Shown here piece after piece: positions 10,989-21,887 of a stretch of 64,000 bases of DNA. The notes under the pieces are model-generated. The model was not told the DNA's origin. It ran no database searches and saw only the letters and a list, made by a program, of their open reading frames with translations. Within the stretch, counting starts at the first letter, position 1. Each line of letters starts with the position of its first letter. The stretch spans positions 1 to 64,000 of the forward strand of contig CAUYUJ010012091.1 in NCBI GenBank assembly GCA_963575745.1, given 5' to 3'. The translations under genes and the position numbers were made by a program. The stretch is from Prorocentrum cordatum (taxonomy: Eukaryota; Sar; Dinophyceae; Prorocentrales; Prorocentraceae).

Positions 10989-11168
10989 TACAGTGGAGGC
11001 CCATGCCAAGAAACACCCTGCTTGCCTCCAGGGTGCCCTGGGTTTCTTGGGTTTCGATGTTTTTGCTTAGGACAGCGGGACGCTCCCACGCCAAAAGTCA
11101 ATGGACGTCCTGGGGTCTCAGGGTTGGGTTTCTGGTGGAAGGTTCCTTGTGGTCGGGCCCCTGCTGTA
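10989..11168 (+). mobile_element. MITE-like element, family A, copy 3
   Basis: It runs from TACAGTGGAGGCCCATGCC to GGGCCCCTGCTGTA, 180 bp, nearly identical to copy 2. It ends 44 bp before the proposed exon at 11213, so it would form the 3' end of an intron. Confidence 0.8.
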
Positions 11169-11212
11169 CCGTCCCCGTCCCCCCCCCGCCTCCGGGGTGA
11201 TTCCGCTGGAAG

Positions 11213-11269
11213 GCCCTCGCGGGGGGCTACGAGGAGCGCCTCATCGAGGTGCAGGACACCGCCGGGCGG
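11213..11269 (+). CDS. RING-H2 gene, possible exon (19 codons)
   Basis: After an AG acceptor the frame reads ALAGGYEERLIEVQDTAGR and ends before GTGCGACG, with phase 0 at both ends. The next exon, at 13593, also starts in phase 0, so the two join cleanly. The first 15 bases (GCCCTCGCGGGGGGC) resemble a motif at about 9790 and 10530, a reason for caution. If real, this encodes part of the low-complexity region N-terminal to the RING finger. Confidence 0.45.
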
Positions 11270-11439
11270 GTGCGACGACCTGCGGCGGCGGCGACGGCAA
11301 ACATCTGGAGGATCGAGAATCGTAATCGCCGATGTCGAAGTTTCCACCAGGCCGTCCTCCTCCCGTTGTCCCCAGTCCTTGCTCCTATCCTGGCCTCTGC
11401 TTTCCTCCTCTCCCCTCCTCCGCACACCTAGTTAACCTG

Positions 11440-11623
11440 ACACGCTTCGTGGCCCCACAGCGAGCTCCTCCAGGGCCCCAGCGGCAGCATCCGCATGGCG
11501 GCGCCGCACCCCTTTCGGCACACCCCTCGCCACGCTCCGTAGCCGCATAAAGGGGGGGGTCCAGCGAAAGCCCCAGCGGCAGGGTCCGCATGGCGGCTCC
11601 GCACCCACGTCGGCGCGCTCTTG

Positions 11624-11654
<31 letters not shown>

Positions 11655-11880
11655 CTCCCTCCTCCCGCGTCGTCGTCGTCGCCTACGTCGTCCTCTGTCT
11701 TTCCTCGTATTCGTCGTCGTCGTCCTCTTCGGCGTCGTGGTCGTTTCCGTCGTCGTTGTCGCCGTGGTCGTCCTTCCTCCTCACAGCCCTGACACGTTTC
11801 GTAGCCCCATAGGGGAGCTCCACCGGACGCCCCAACGGCATGGTCTGCACAGCGGCGCCGCACCCGCTCTGGCACACCAC
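11440..11880 (-). repeat. three relics of the 77-bp satellite, with a (CGT)n tract between
   Basis: Segments at about 11446-11515, 11537-11607 and 11795-11870 resemble the reverse complement of the satellite at 63014-64000; compare CTTCGTGGCCCCACAGCGAG with the satellite complement CTTCGTGGCCCCATAGGGAG. About 11615-11775 is a TCGTCG/TCC microsatellite. Under the gene model this is intron. Confidence 0.55.
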
Positions 11881-13024
11881 TCAAGCGTTTCGGGGCCCTC
11901 CTGGATTATCCTACACACATCTTGGAGTTCTTTGGGGGTTCTCGGACTCTTGTGAGGACCGCTTCGGAGGCGCTTGACACTGTCTTCGAGGCATCTTTGA
12001 CGCTCTTGGCCGTCTGGGGCAGCCTGGGGCAGCCCAGAGGGACCAGGAGGCTGAAAACAGACTCCCCCTGGTGGCCTGTGTTGGCGCCGGGAGCCCGTAG
12101 ATGGTAGAATGGAGACTCTGCTGGAAAGTCAAGAGGCGGACACCCACGAACAGAAGAGAGTACAAATGAATCAAGACAGCAGCCAAGCAGCATTTTCTCA
12201 GCACGGTGCCCCTCAAAGGGACGGAAGGATTTTTGGAGGCGTAGTCCCCTTTCCGAGATCAAGATCTCGGTTCCCGCATCGCTCTCCCTTGTGATCGGGC
12301 GGGAGCGCGAGGGCGGAACATGCATGTACACGCAGGAGAGCGGGCGGGAGCGGGAGAGCAGAAGGTTTGGGTTGCAGTTCAATGTCGGCGCTGGTGCATC
12401 GCATCCGTGGTCGAAGCCAAGCTTGATCCAGTCTTGTCATTTTCAATCATGCTCTAACCATCTTGATCTGGCCTCCTGCTGGCTTTGAACTTAGCTCAAT
12501 TCGGTTGACAATCTGACTGATCGCGCTCAATCGTATTCAGCTTCCGTGTCCTATCACGGACGCTCTGCAGAATTGAACCAGCTAGCTGTCGCGCGGGACC
12601 ACCCAAACCGGCGATTACCGGTTGACGCGCCGAGCCCCCAATGATCATTCGGTGCAGGAGGTCTCGCGAGGGGTTGTAAGTTGCCGTGTGGAAGGCGCTG
12701 GCGTTCGCAAGATGCTGAACCAGAAGCCGCCATTACTTGGCCCTCCAGCAGGAGGACGGCTCCTGAGTCCTGGGCTGGCAGGCGAACTACAGTTATTACC
12801 AGTTGCGCGTATTTGAGAGGCCCCCCAGGGCATAGACTGACTGACTAGGAGGACAAACATGAGGGGCTCGGCAAAAGAGGTAGGTTACACGAGCCACAAC
12901 CACAGTTCTGCATCATCTGTTGCTGCCAATGAGTCCGCCGACGAGCTTCGACGGCGAATGGGTAGCTCGAGGCCCATGCTCGAGTGCAGAATTCAACACC
13001 TGGCACCCAAGTGTGTCCCGAGCA
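11881..13024. other. non-genic stretch, probable RING-gene intron
   Basis: No exon, domain or clear repeat was seen apart from a few TCTTGG-type words near 11900-12050. It falls between the proposed exons at 11213 and 13593. Confidence 0.4.
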
Positions 13025-13320
13025 GATGGGGTCGCAGGATCGTGCCGCATCGCCAAAGCATCGGCGATGCTCGAAGAAGCACGGCGGCATTCGCAATTTT
13101 CTTTTGGAGCTCCACGCGGATTTGTTGGATCCGCGCTGGGCCCCCTGGCGGCGCCTCCGGCGCTGCACTTGGCGCGCTCCGCGCGCCAGGGAGGGGGCCC
13201 AGCGCCGTTCCAGGAAACCCGCACGGACCTCTGAAAACTCATGTTGATACAGCGTTTTGTTACTCGAAGATCGGGCCTCATCGCCGATGCATCGAGCATG
13301 CGGCGCGATCTTTCGATCCC
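13025..13320. repeat. foldback element, family E, split by a family B hairpin
   Basis: The left arm (GATGGGGTCGCAGGATCGTG, then CCGCATCGCC) and the right arm (CATCGCCGATGCATCGAGC, then GCGGCGCGATC) are related to the arms of the element at 1360-1529. Between them sits a complete family B hairpin at 13108-13231, so this looks like one element inserted into another. Confidence 0.55.
13108..13231. mobile_element. MITE-like hairpin, family B, copy 2 (nested)
   Basis: The left arm GAGCTCCACGCGGATTTGTT leads into GGATCCGCGCTGGGCCCCC. The right arm read on the minus strand is GAGGTCCGTGCGGGTTTCCT, then GGAACGGCGCTGGGCCCCC. The centre is GGCGCGCTCCGCGCGCC. Confidence 0.7.
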
Positions 13321-13424
13321 TGCTGCTCGTACTCCTTTGGGGAGGCCTCCATCAGCCCGTCCCGCGGAGGCCTCTCTCTCTCCGAAGCTGCCTCCCGAGA
13401 GGGCGCCGGCGCTGCCAGGATTAA

Positions 13425-13578
13425 GTCGGGCATGTCCCTGTACAGGAGGAATCTACAAAAAATAGTCAAGAAATGGTCTGGGGACGATTTTTCTAGCATT
13501 TATCTGCTATTTGAGGGCATTTTTTAAAACATGTTTGAATTGTCGCCCGAAATCCGCCTGTAGGAGGACATGCCCGAC
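13425..13578. mobile_element. MITE-like element, family C, copy 2
   Basis: The ends GTCGGGCATGTCCCTGTACAGG (shown to the core; left) and the complement of GTAGGAGGACATGCCCGAC (right) form an inverted pair of about 27 bp around an A/T-rich interior. Its right end is 14 bp upstream of the exon at 13593, so it would supply most of the 3' end of that intron. Confidence 0.8.
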
Positions 13579-13592
13579 CTACACACTGCCAG

Positions 13593-13687
13593 GCAGCCGC
13601 GGCGATGGGGCCCCCACTGCGGCAGGAGATGCTCAGCCGCCGCCGCGGCCTGAACAACGATACGATCAACCGCATAGACAGCACCGC
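13593..13687 (+). CDS. RING-H2 gene, exon upstream of the finger
   Basis: The acceptor CTGCCAG opens a phase-0 frame AAAMGPPLRQEMLSRRRGLN, then NDTINRIDSTA, which stops being open-like after a GTGGGC donor at 13688. Two bases of a codon remain and are completed by the first base of the exon at 15770, giving A-W-E-P-D across the junction. In RING-H2 proteins of the ATL/RNF type a short helix with an ILE/ALA pattern often lies just before the finger, and RGLNNDTINRI fits that position. The intron downstream (13688-15769) is 2.08 kb and has GTGGG at both boundaries. Confidence 0.6.
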
Positions 13688-13699
13688 GTGGGCCGCCCG

Positions 13700-14790
13700 G
13701 CCCGAGCTGCCTGGGACCCTCTCGAGGGCCCGTAGGGAGGGGTCATCCCAAGGTGGGGTTCGGGAGCGAACCCAGCTCTGGATGCTGACCTGTCCTTCCA
13801 GGAGCCGTTAGAGCGACGTCCCTGAACCCCACCTCTGCCCCTACCCAACCTTTACGTCCCCCTGACCCTCAGATCTGGGCGTTGCAGATTTTTTCGCACT
13901 GGGCGGTTCCGCCCTCTTTCGGGCTCGGGGACCCTTACAAGATCGATCCGGATCGAAGAGTGCAGCAGGAAGGCGGGGTCGAGGGTTCTGGGCGTGCTTC
14001 CTCGCGATGTTGCAATGTTTGCGTCGGGGTATTGCAGATGCCCGAGTCTTCCACTGGAGCCTTTTCATGAGCCCCCCTCTCAGGGCCCGTGCCGATCCGA
14101 TTGATCCGATTGGATACTGGTTTCGGCCAGCCTGCCACGACCCGTTTCCGATGTTCCGATGATCCGATGCGGCCGGTGCTTGCTTGTCGTTATTGTACAT
14201 CTTGGCGCAGCCGATGATCTTCGATTCCAGCTCGGTGCAGATGTAGCCCGAGCCGACGCGCATGCCCATCTCAGCCGGTTCCCGGATTCGGTGGTGATTG
14301 ATTTTGCCCCTGCTCGACCGTGATGGGAGCGAGATGGGGCCTCGTCGTCGCCAGTGGACCGTGGCCCCGACGGCGGCCCTCCTCGGCAGCAGTGTCCCGC
14401 AGGTTCGACGGAGGGGGGGGGTGCGCTGGCGCTGCTCGCCTGCTGTGCAGGGCTCGCGAGGCCTCGGGAGTGGACAGCCGTAGCAATGGCGCGTTGCCGT
14501 TGGGTTCGCGTCAGCGTGTTCTTCCATCGTGGTGCCTCATCAGTAGCGCGCTGATGGGTTTCCTTCCCACGGCGACGTGCCCTCGACATTCTGGTTGCTT
14601 TCCCAAGGCCCCCGGCCATTCATCTGCCTACTGAGGCGACGCTGAGCAGAAACATCGTTCAAGTGAGATTTGACCTGCGTGAATTCCAGAGGTTCGTTCC
14701 AGGATCGCGCACGGCCAACTCCCTGGCCCCCCACTCGGTGCTAGAGAACTTGCTGGAGTCCACTGGACTCCAGCAAGGTCATATGTACCG
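13700..14790. other. intron sequence without recognised repeats
   Basis: About 1.1 kb of GC-rich sequence with several open frames on both strands but no domain, no consistent frame and no clear repeat. It is intron under the RING gene model. Confidence 0.4.
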
Positions 14791-14798
14791 AGGGGGGC

Positions 14799-14799
<1 letters not shown>

Positions 14800-14881
<82 letters not shown>

Positions 14882-14918
14882 GTGATGGTGATGGTGATGG
14901 TGATGGTGATGGTGATGG

Positions 14919-14965
<47 letters not shown>

Positions 14966-14996
14966 CTGATGATGATGATGATGATGATGATGATGC

Positions 14997-15031
<35 letters not shown>

Positions 15032-15092
15032 GTGATGGTGATGATGGTGATGATGGTGATGATGATGATGGTGGTGGTGGTGGTGGTGATGG

Positions 15093-15125
<33 letters not shown>

Positions 15126-15130
15126 GGAGG
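14800..15130. repeat. (GAT)n microsatellite
   Basis: Long pure GAT runs with a (GGTGAT)n block at about 14880-14920. It merges into the GGA tract at about 15125. Confidence 0.95.
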
Positions 15131-15745
15131 AGGAGGAGGAGGAGGAGGAGATGAGGACGAGGAGAAGAGGAGGAGGAGGGGGGACGGGTTCTTACTTGTG
15201 CCATGGATCCGCGCTGCCGCTCCCCTGCGCTGGCTTCCCATCCGATGTCGTTTCGATACTGTCCTCCCCTGGGCCCATGGGAGGAGTGAGCGAGGAGGAG
15301 GAGGATGAGGAGGAGGAGGAGAGGAGGAGGAGGGGGAGGATGAGGCGAGGAAGAGGAGGAGGAGGAGGAGGAGGCGGAGGGAGGAGGAGGAGGAGAAACA
15401 GGAGTCGTTTTGGTACTGTCGTCCTCTGGGCCCAGGAAGACCAGCATCGTACCAATCTGGGACAGCAGCACCACAGGCAGTTGCCGCAAAGTGCCCAAGC
15501 GGACGGCCTGCGAAAGCATGCTCGTGGGGCTCACGGAGGAGGAGGAGGCGGATGACGAGTTTGAGGATGAGGAGGAGGGGGAGGAGGAGGAGGAAGAGGA
15601 GGAGGAGGAGGAGGAGGAGGAGGAGGAGGCCCAGGGGAGGAGGAGGAGGAGGAGGAGGAGGAGGAGGAGGAGGAGGAGGAGGAGGAGGAGGAGGAGGGGA
15701 GGAGGAGGAGGAGGAGGAGGAGGAGGAGGAGAAGAGGAAGAGGAC
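15125..15745. repeat. (GGA)n polypurine tracts with two unique islands
   Basis: Tracts at about 15125-15180, 15290-15400 and 15535-15740 are almost pure purine on the + strand. The islands at about 15181-15285 and 15405-15530 share TACTGTCGTCCTC(T)GGGCCCA-like wording, so tract plus island may be a duplicated unit. It lies just upstream of the acceptor of the RING exon. Confidence 0.85.
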
Positions 15746-15769
15746 GTGCCTTCGCGCCCCCTCGCCCAG

Positions 15770-15848
15770 GTGGGAGCCGGACGGGCCGAGCGGGAGCCAG
15801 CAGCAGCAGTGCATGGTGTGCCTCTCCGACTTCGAGGCGGGGGACCAG
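15770..15848 (+). CDS. RING-H2 finger, first half (ligands C1 and C2)
   Basis: After the acceptor CCCCTCGCCCAG the frame reads WEPDGPSGSQQQQ, then CMVCLSDFEAGDQ. CMVCLSDFEAGD is the canonical start of a RING-H2 finger: the first two zinc-ligand cysteines (C-x2-C), then L-x-x-F-x-x-G-D. Coding sense is lost right after GACCAG, where GCGCTC gives a GC donor, a type known in dinoflagellates. Phase 0 at this donor fits the phase-0 start at 22056. RING-H2 proteins usually act as E3 ubiquitin ligases that recruit E2 enzymes; substrate and location cannot be told. A downstream reading of ACRC in the same frame is taken to be intronic. Confidence 0.8.
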
Positions 15849-15859
15849 GCGCTCGCGCG

Positions 15860-16232
15860 AGCCTGCCGTTGCTCGGGTATAGCCAGGACCCCGGGTAAGG
15901 GGACCCGGTTAGTGGTAGGGCCGTGGGGCTGGTGTTTTTCGGGTGACGCGGCAGTTCCGGTTAGTGTAAATGGGACGGGGGGGCGCCCCCGGTACAAATC
16001 ACTAAACCAGGTTCCATCACACCCAGTTCTGCCAACGCCCGAGTCGCGAACGGCGGGGGCACGTACCCGCATTCGTGCCCTCGCGGTCTGGAGTCTCGGG
16101 GGTGCGAGCCCGCGGTGATGCGCGGTCGCACGGAGATGCGCTCCGCGCGAGGGGCGGCATCCGCGAAGGAAAGCCTCCCGTATCCGCGTGGGCGTGGCTC
16201 GGGGGCTCGCCCAGCGAGGCCGCTGATACGGG
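15860..16232. other. intron start, no recognised repeat
   Basis: First part of the proposed 6.2-kb intron (15849-22055). Open frames here do not match a family and are not supported. Confidence 0.4.
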
Positions 16233-16411
16233 TACAGTGGAGGCCCATGCCAAGAAGCACCTTGCTCGCCTTCAGGGTGCCCTGGGTGTCTTGGGTTCCG
16301 ATGGATCTGCTGTGGAAGGCGTGACGCTCCCACACCATAAATCAGTGGGCGTCCTGGGGTCTCAGGGTTGGGCTTCTGCTGGAAGATTTCTGGAGGTCGG
16401 CCTCCACTGTA
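16233..16411 (+). mobile_element. MITE-like element, family A, copy 4 (best termini)
   Basis: The ends are exact inverted repeats, TACAGTGGAGGCC on the left and GGCCTCCACTGTA on the right, 179 bp apart end to end. If TA is the target duplication, the element starts CAGTGGAGGCC, in keeping with CAGT-type termini of Tc1/mariner-like elements. It has no coding capacity, so it would depend on a transposase encoded elsewhere. Confidence 0.85.
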
Positions 16412-16419
16412 TGTGTTTC

Positions 16420-17270
16420 GCCCACGATGTCTGCGGGTACGGATGCGTGTTTCGCCTCGGCGTCCTCATGCTCCCTGCGTCCTGGCGGCATTGGGCCCGC
16501 CAAGGGGTGCAGCCATCCCCCTCCCTGGCGGCCGTTGCCGCCGGGGGGGGTTGCTCAAGCCAGGGTACCTGTACAGCAGTAGCAAGTGGAAGGAACGCGC
16601 GGGTGAAGGGATCGTTACGATCGAAATGGGTACGGAACGAGTGGGTACGAAGACCGACAGAAATTCTTATCGCTTTTGAACAGGAATCGCTGTCGGCGTG
16701 GCCGCGGACGGTGTCCAGGGCCATGTCCGGCGGGCCTCCAATCAGGCAAGAACCATTCGGGGTGAAATATGTGTCTTGGCCTGGGGGGCGGGATCGAGTC
16801 GGGGTCGGCCATGAGGGGGTTGACGACCAGGGGAGGAGGGGAGGATCATGGCGGGGGCCATGACGTCGCCCCCGGTTTCGAGGCCTCCCCTTCTCATGTC
16901 CATGACTTCCTTGCCCCCCCCCCCCTTGGGCTTCGCACGTGCCTCGGGCCAGGATCTGCGGCCCCCACTCCTGGACGCCGCCCTTTTGGACTCAGGAGGG
17001 GAAAAAACACACAGACACAATTAATCGTCGATTCCCAAGAAAATATGGGAAAATATGGGAAGTGGGGAGGAAGACAAAAACCCAGAAAATATGGGAAAAT
17101 ATGGGGGATGTGTTTATTTGTGTGTATTTATTTGTGTGTCCCAGTTCCCCTTCACTTTTGGACGCCGCCCGATGGAGAGAGCTCCAGGGTTCCACGATTC
17201 GGACAGGAGGGGGGGGGTGGGCAGGGGCGGCGGTCTTCTATGAAGATCCGGAGCGTACGTCGTGTGTTGA
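16420..17270. other. intron sequence
   Basis: No exon supported. About 17030-17110 contains repeated AAAATATGGG words. The surrounding 200 bp (GAGGGGAAAAAACACACAGA, then TATTTGTGTGTCCC) has weak relatives at about 19196-19350 and 28640-28780 and may be a decayed dispersed element. Confidence 0.4.
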
Positions 17271-17422
17271 GTCGGGCCTGTCCCTCTACAGGTGGAATCT
17301 TCAAAACTAGTTTAAACATAGTGCGGGGGCGTTTTTTCATTTTTGTTTTGACTATTTCCTAATATTTTCGGAGTATGTTTTGCTTTTTCTCGAAAATCCG
17401 CCTGTAGGAGGACTTGCCCGAC
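17271..17422. mobile_element. MITE-like element, family C, copy 3
   Basis: The left end GTCGGGCCTGTCCCTCTAC is matched by the complement of GTAGGAGGACTTGCCCGAC. The A/T-rich interior includes TTCATTTTTGTTTTGAC. 152 bp. Confidence 0.8.
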
Positions 17423-17429
17423 ATACTTA

Positions 17430-19360
17430 TGTTTCCTTTCAGCGCACTCATCTTCCTTCTGCGTCTCCAGCTAGTCGTGATTGCTTGATCCCTCCGTGGG
17501 GAAAGGGAGTGGAGGTTGGATGGGGAGGTATTTTTGTTTTTCCAGCTTCCAGCAGAAACAGCGCACCAGCTGTCTGACAGCAACCTGTCCAGCACCACAT
17601 ACACATCGACATGGACACTGTATTGCCCATATGAACGACGCCCTGATCGCAAGACGTTTCGGCCCAACTGGCATTGCGACGCTTCCTGCAGAGTGGGTGA
17701 GACGGAGCGCTGGTCATGGGAGTGCGTGCGCTGACTTGTTGCGGGAAACCCCGACAGCTTCTCTTGTCGGGGGAGCCCGGCAGGGCATGGCTTCCCCGCC
17801 CATTTTCGAGACGGTGGGACCGTCGTGCCTTGACACGTGCCTGCTCGTGCCATGGGAACTCGCCGGTTGGCTCCGCCCCAGGGCCGGACCCGCTGGTGGA
17901 CGGTGGAGGGTGCAGGGAGAGCGCGGGGCCGCGCGGGGGGTGACCGCTGGCCGAGTGCACCCCCTCGCGTCCACCACGGGACGCGCCACCGCGATAGCCT
18001 TGTCTGCCTTGCGGCAATCGCGGGAACGCACGTTTCGGGCTCCTGTCATCGAGAACAAGTGAGCTCTGATGCATCTGCAGAAAAGACCCCCCATCCCTCA
18101 GGTTCTGTCCCTCCTAACTTGGGCCCCCTCCCAAAAGGGTTAGGCGTGCTTGTGTTGCTTATCATCCTGCTCGTTCCGCTGACCCCTGCTCCCTGTCGCC
18201 TGGGCGGATCAAGCTGCAGGTGACTGTTGCAACGGTGTTGTGTACACGAGGCGCGCGGCACCGGCTGGTTGTCTGGGGAGCAGTGTTTTTCCGGGTCACG
18301 TCTCCGTTTGCCCGTTGGGTTGCGTAGAGTTCGTTGTCGTGGTAATATCATGTATTGCCGAGGCAGCACATGATTTTCCCGATGTTTTCAATCGCGGGGG
18401 AGTGTCGAACCAAGCGGGGTCCGACCAGACCACGCGAAAAGTTAGTTGTTCATTGCCAGTTCGATTCCAGATGCCAGAAGGCGCTCGGAGACTCCACAGT
18501 CCATGAGTAAAAAGTTTGTATGCTTGCCCCTCAGATCCTAGCTGGGCGATCGGATAGCGCCTTCTTACTTTAAACATCGTTGGTTTCCTTCCTCTACGTC
18601 CATTACTAAATTGAGCCACGTCTCAATTCATTTAGACATGATTTTCGATTCCGAATAACATGTGTTTGAACTGTTCGGCATGCCAGGTGCTCCTTGTGGC
18701 TGACGGGGGAGCATACGTGGCCTGCCGTAGTAGGTTTGAGGTGGAAGTGCTGATCCGCTTGACGCCGCGGGGAGCCAAATGACGTTTTGTGGGCCTGCAT
18801 TGGGGGAGTCGTTGGCCCGTCTGGGGCTACTTGGGCTGCATTGGGTTTCTCTTGCGTGGTATTGCCCACCAATAGTTGTGTGGCATGTTCGGTTTCTTGT
18901 GCTCCTCGTTCCTGTTCGAGGCGGCCATGGGGCCGATGGAGGCAGTCCATAGGCGACAGGAGCGGCACGTCAGAACATGATCAGTGCACACTGACACGTG
19001 AAATCTGGCTTTGTGTTGTCTTGGGACCGATGTCGACCTTTCGGGGGCATCCAAGCGGCAGCCTGGTGCACTGCGGAACGTCCTGCGGCGGTTGACGCTT
19101 CTTGGACCTGCTTGGGTTCCCGGGGCCCCTCACATGGGAAGGACGTCGACGGGGGCAGGGGCTGAGCATCGTTCGACCGAATTTTAGCCCTGTGTCTAGG
19201 ATATCTGGATGTCAGGAGGGCACAGACGCACAGACACAAGAGACCGTCGATTTCCAGGAGAGTGCTGAGAGTATGGGGAGTGGAGGGGCAGACGAGCATC
19301 AAGCAAGTCTGGCAAGTACGGGGAATCCCGGGATTTGTTCCTATTTACTGGTGTGTCCCT
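17430..19360. other. intron sequence with few features
   Basis: No exon could be supported with splice sites. An open + strand frame ending near 18062 (RATAIALSALRQSRERTFRA, then a stop) has exon-like composition but no family match. A 3' half copy of family D lies at about 18068-18146 (TCCCTCCTAACTTGGG, then AAAGGGTTAGG). Confidence 0.35.
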
Positions 19361-19364
19361 GAGC

Positions 19365-19611
19365 CTTAGTGGACCCTGGAAACGGCAGGGCCGTCTTTCC
19401 ACCGTTTCCGAACAAGTGTCCCTTGGAAATGGAAGCGGCAAAAAAACGGCGACCGGAAACGGCAACAAAAACGGCTCCATGATTGGAACCGGAGCCGGAA
19501 CCGGTAAAAAACGGGGACGGAACCGGCGAAAAATCGGCGTCGGAACCGGCCGAAAAACGGCAAACGGAACGGGTGAAAATAACGGCTTTGCCGTTTCCAG
19601 TGCCCACTAAG
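19365..19611. mobile_element. MITE-like element, family F, with degenerate GGAACCGG interior
   Basis: The left end CTTAGTGGACCCTGGAAACG continues as GCAGGGCCGT. The right end read on the other strand is CTTAGTGGGCACTGGAAACG, then GCAAAGCCGT, giving an inverted repeat of about 30 bp with four mismatches. The interior is made of degenerate GGAACCGG/GGAAACGG/AAAACGGC words. Only this copy was seen in the window. No convincing target duplication. Confidence 0.75.
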
Positions 19612-19619
19612 TCCTTGCG

Positions 19620-20755
19620 CCTTTTGGATGCGCCTTCTTTGCAGATTCGAGGGCCGCATGCGAACCCTACCCCTACCCCCCACGATTTTTGAAGGCGAGG
19701 GTAGGGTTCGCTTGTGGCCCCTGCAGATGCTCACGTGCGGTATAGGTGTGCGCTGCGCCAGCGCGGCGTCGGCCCCGAAGCACGGGCGTGTTTGGTAGAG
19801 CGTTGCCGGCGGCCGCCCCGAATCGACGGGCATCGATCGGCTTGCGCCACCGGAGAGTTGCGATCGTTCAAGCGTTAATGCGGGCGATAGTTCTATCCAC
19901 ATCCAGTGCGTCTTGGAGTTTGGGGCTCTCTTTTCCCCAGCAGCCGGAGACGCCTTGGATATGGATAAGCATCTGGCCCCAAGAGGCTAGATTGTTATCC
20001 ATATCCAGTGCGCGTCGGCTTTGCGGCACCCCTTCCCAAAAAGCCCAAGACGATCTCGATATGGGTAGAATTATTGCCCGCAATTAAATCAGGACGATCG
20101 ACATGGATACGGAAAGAATGGGTACGATACCCAACTGTAGTTCCTGTTCATTTTGAGCAGGGCTCACTGCTCGCGCCGCCGTGGGCGCTGCTCTCTGAAG
20201 ACAGAGTCGCCTGCCCAACAGCGACCGCTGTGGGTTTGGGACAACATTTGTTGTTGGGCATTGTTCCCTATTTTTCCGTACCCATTTCGGGCGTCCAGGT
20301 TAAGCGATTTGCGCGGTGTCAGAAACCAGCACCGTCGTCATCCAGACGTCACCCTGCCTTATTGCCCTCGTGCTGGTTTGCCCTCGTCGGGCTTATTCCT
20401 GACGTCGTAAAGAGTGGACCTGATCGGTTTCTGCTCAGGAGCTCCGTGGGCTGACTCAGTAGCGTCCGATACAACCGATCGGCCCCCAGTCTCGCCCAGA
20501 GACTTTCTCGGGAGTTGCCGTGTGCGGACTGGGCTAGGTCGAGGAGAAATCCGTTCCCGAGCGGAACGCTCTGAGGAGGGAGGCCGTGGTGCCCGAGACA
20601 TCCTCCAGAGCCTCCAGATCTCAGAGATTCCCTATGTATCCTCACCCGATGTTATCCCCGTCCTGGCCTCGTCTTGGTTCCCAGAGAACCTCCCAGCAGT
20701 TGCCGTGTCGTCTGCCATACCACTCCGTTTCACGCCTGGGAATTTCATTGAGAAC
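19620..20755. other. intron sequence
   Basis: No gene recognised. The words ATCCATATCCAGTGCG and ATATGGATAAGCATCTGG near 19895-20000 occur in both orientations and may be a small decayed foldback. Confidence 0.35.
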
Positions 20756-20760
20756 AGAAG

Positions 20761-20941
20761 GACCCCTAACCCGAATAGCACGATGAAGACGTGGCCTCAC
20801 TGAGGTCCCCGTCTTCACATCCGGGATCATAGACCTGGGCGGTTTGGTTGGATACATTTGCAGAAAGAAAACATAATCCCTCATGTTTTTGGCCCTCCTA
20901 ACTTAGGTCGCCTCCCACAGGGTTAGGGGTCTCTTTTTGTT
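20761..20941 (+). mobile_element. MITE-like element, family D, copy 2 (best termini)
   Basis: The left end GACCCCTAACCC and right end GGGTTAGGGGTC are exact inverted repeats 181 bp apart end to end. The interior shares CACGATGAAGACGTGGCC and GGGCGGTTTGGTTGGATAC with the copy at 575-755, and CCCTCCTAACTTAGG with the fragment at 18068-18146. Confidence 0.8.
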
Positions 20942-20944
20942 GGG

Positions 20945-21848
20945 GTGACTCAGAGCTGTTGACAGTTCTGCTCGCGGACGCGCGCCGATCGACGGCCGCC
21001 GCTCGCTCGCTCGCGGCCCAACCCTGCTGTGGTGGTGTGCAGCGATCTGGTGCGGGTCTTCGCCGCCTTTCGTCGGCGGCGCGCCGGGGGGAAAAATGAG
21101 AAGGGGTCGACGAGACGTAAGAGTGACCTTGCGCCGGAGTGACCTTTGATTCGGGACCAAAGGGGCTCCCCTATCGCCGAACGCGATGCGACATTAGCGT
21201 CTTGCGCGCTTGTGTCTGGCCCACTGCGGCCTCCCCCCAAAGCCACGCACCAAGGGTCACTCTTACCCAGGGTCTAGCTGAAGGGGTGGGCCTTATTAGA
21301 AGGCTCGGAAGTTCGCCGTTATTCAGAGACGTTGTCTAAGCCTTCCCCGAAGTCACATAACATTTCTGAGAAGGCCAGAGGACTTCGGAGGCGCCCCGCT
21401 GCCTTTTGAGAAGGCCTTCTCCGGCTGACTTTCCCCCTCGCTCTCCGCCGAGCGTTTTCCGGTGGCATCTTATGGGAACCTTCTTTGTTCTTAAATTTGT
21501 ATCTTTAGAGTGCACAAGGGTGCGCCAGCGTCTGGTAATTGATGCGAAAGCGCAGATGTTGCGTCGACTGGCGACGATTTGGTGCCGATGTCGAGCCGGC
21601 CAGCGTCGAATGAGTGTCGTTTAGTTCGTGCCGGTGAGCATCGACTCGCAAGAGCTAGCAAGGTGGCATGGGAGGTTCCCTTTATATGCAATGCAGCACT
21701 TTCAATATATGCGTGTATGTGTATATACATATATATATATTGACACCCTCCAATGGATTGGTGTTTTGCCTCAGGAGAGGGTGGCGTTGTACACCGCCGC
21801 CCTCCCTGAAGGTTCGTGGAAAGTTCGTCGGAGGGTGCCTCTCTCTCT

Positions 21849-21887
<39 letters not shown>

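Noticed and set aside
14741-16333. 530-residue minus-strand frame with poly-His and poly-Pro
   Set aside because: It is made of GAT and GGA microsatellites plus the antisense of a RING exon; no domain or splice support.
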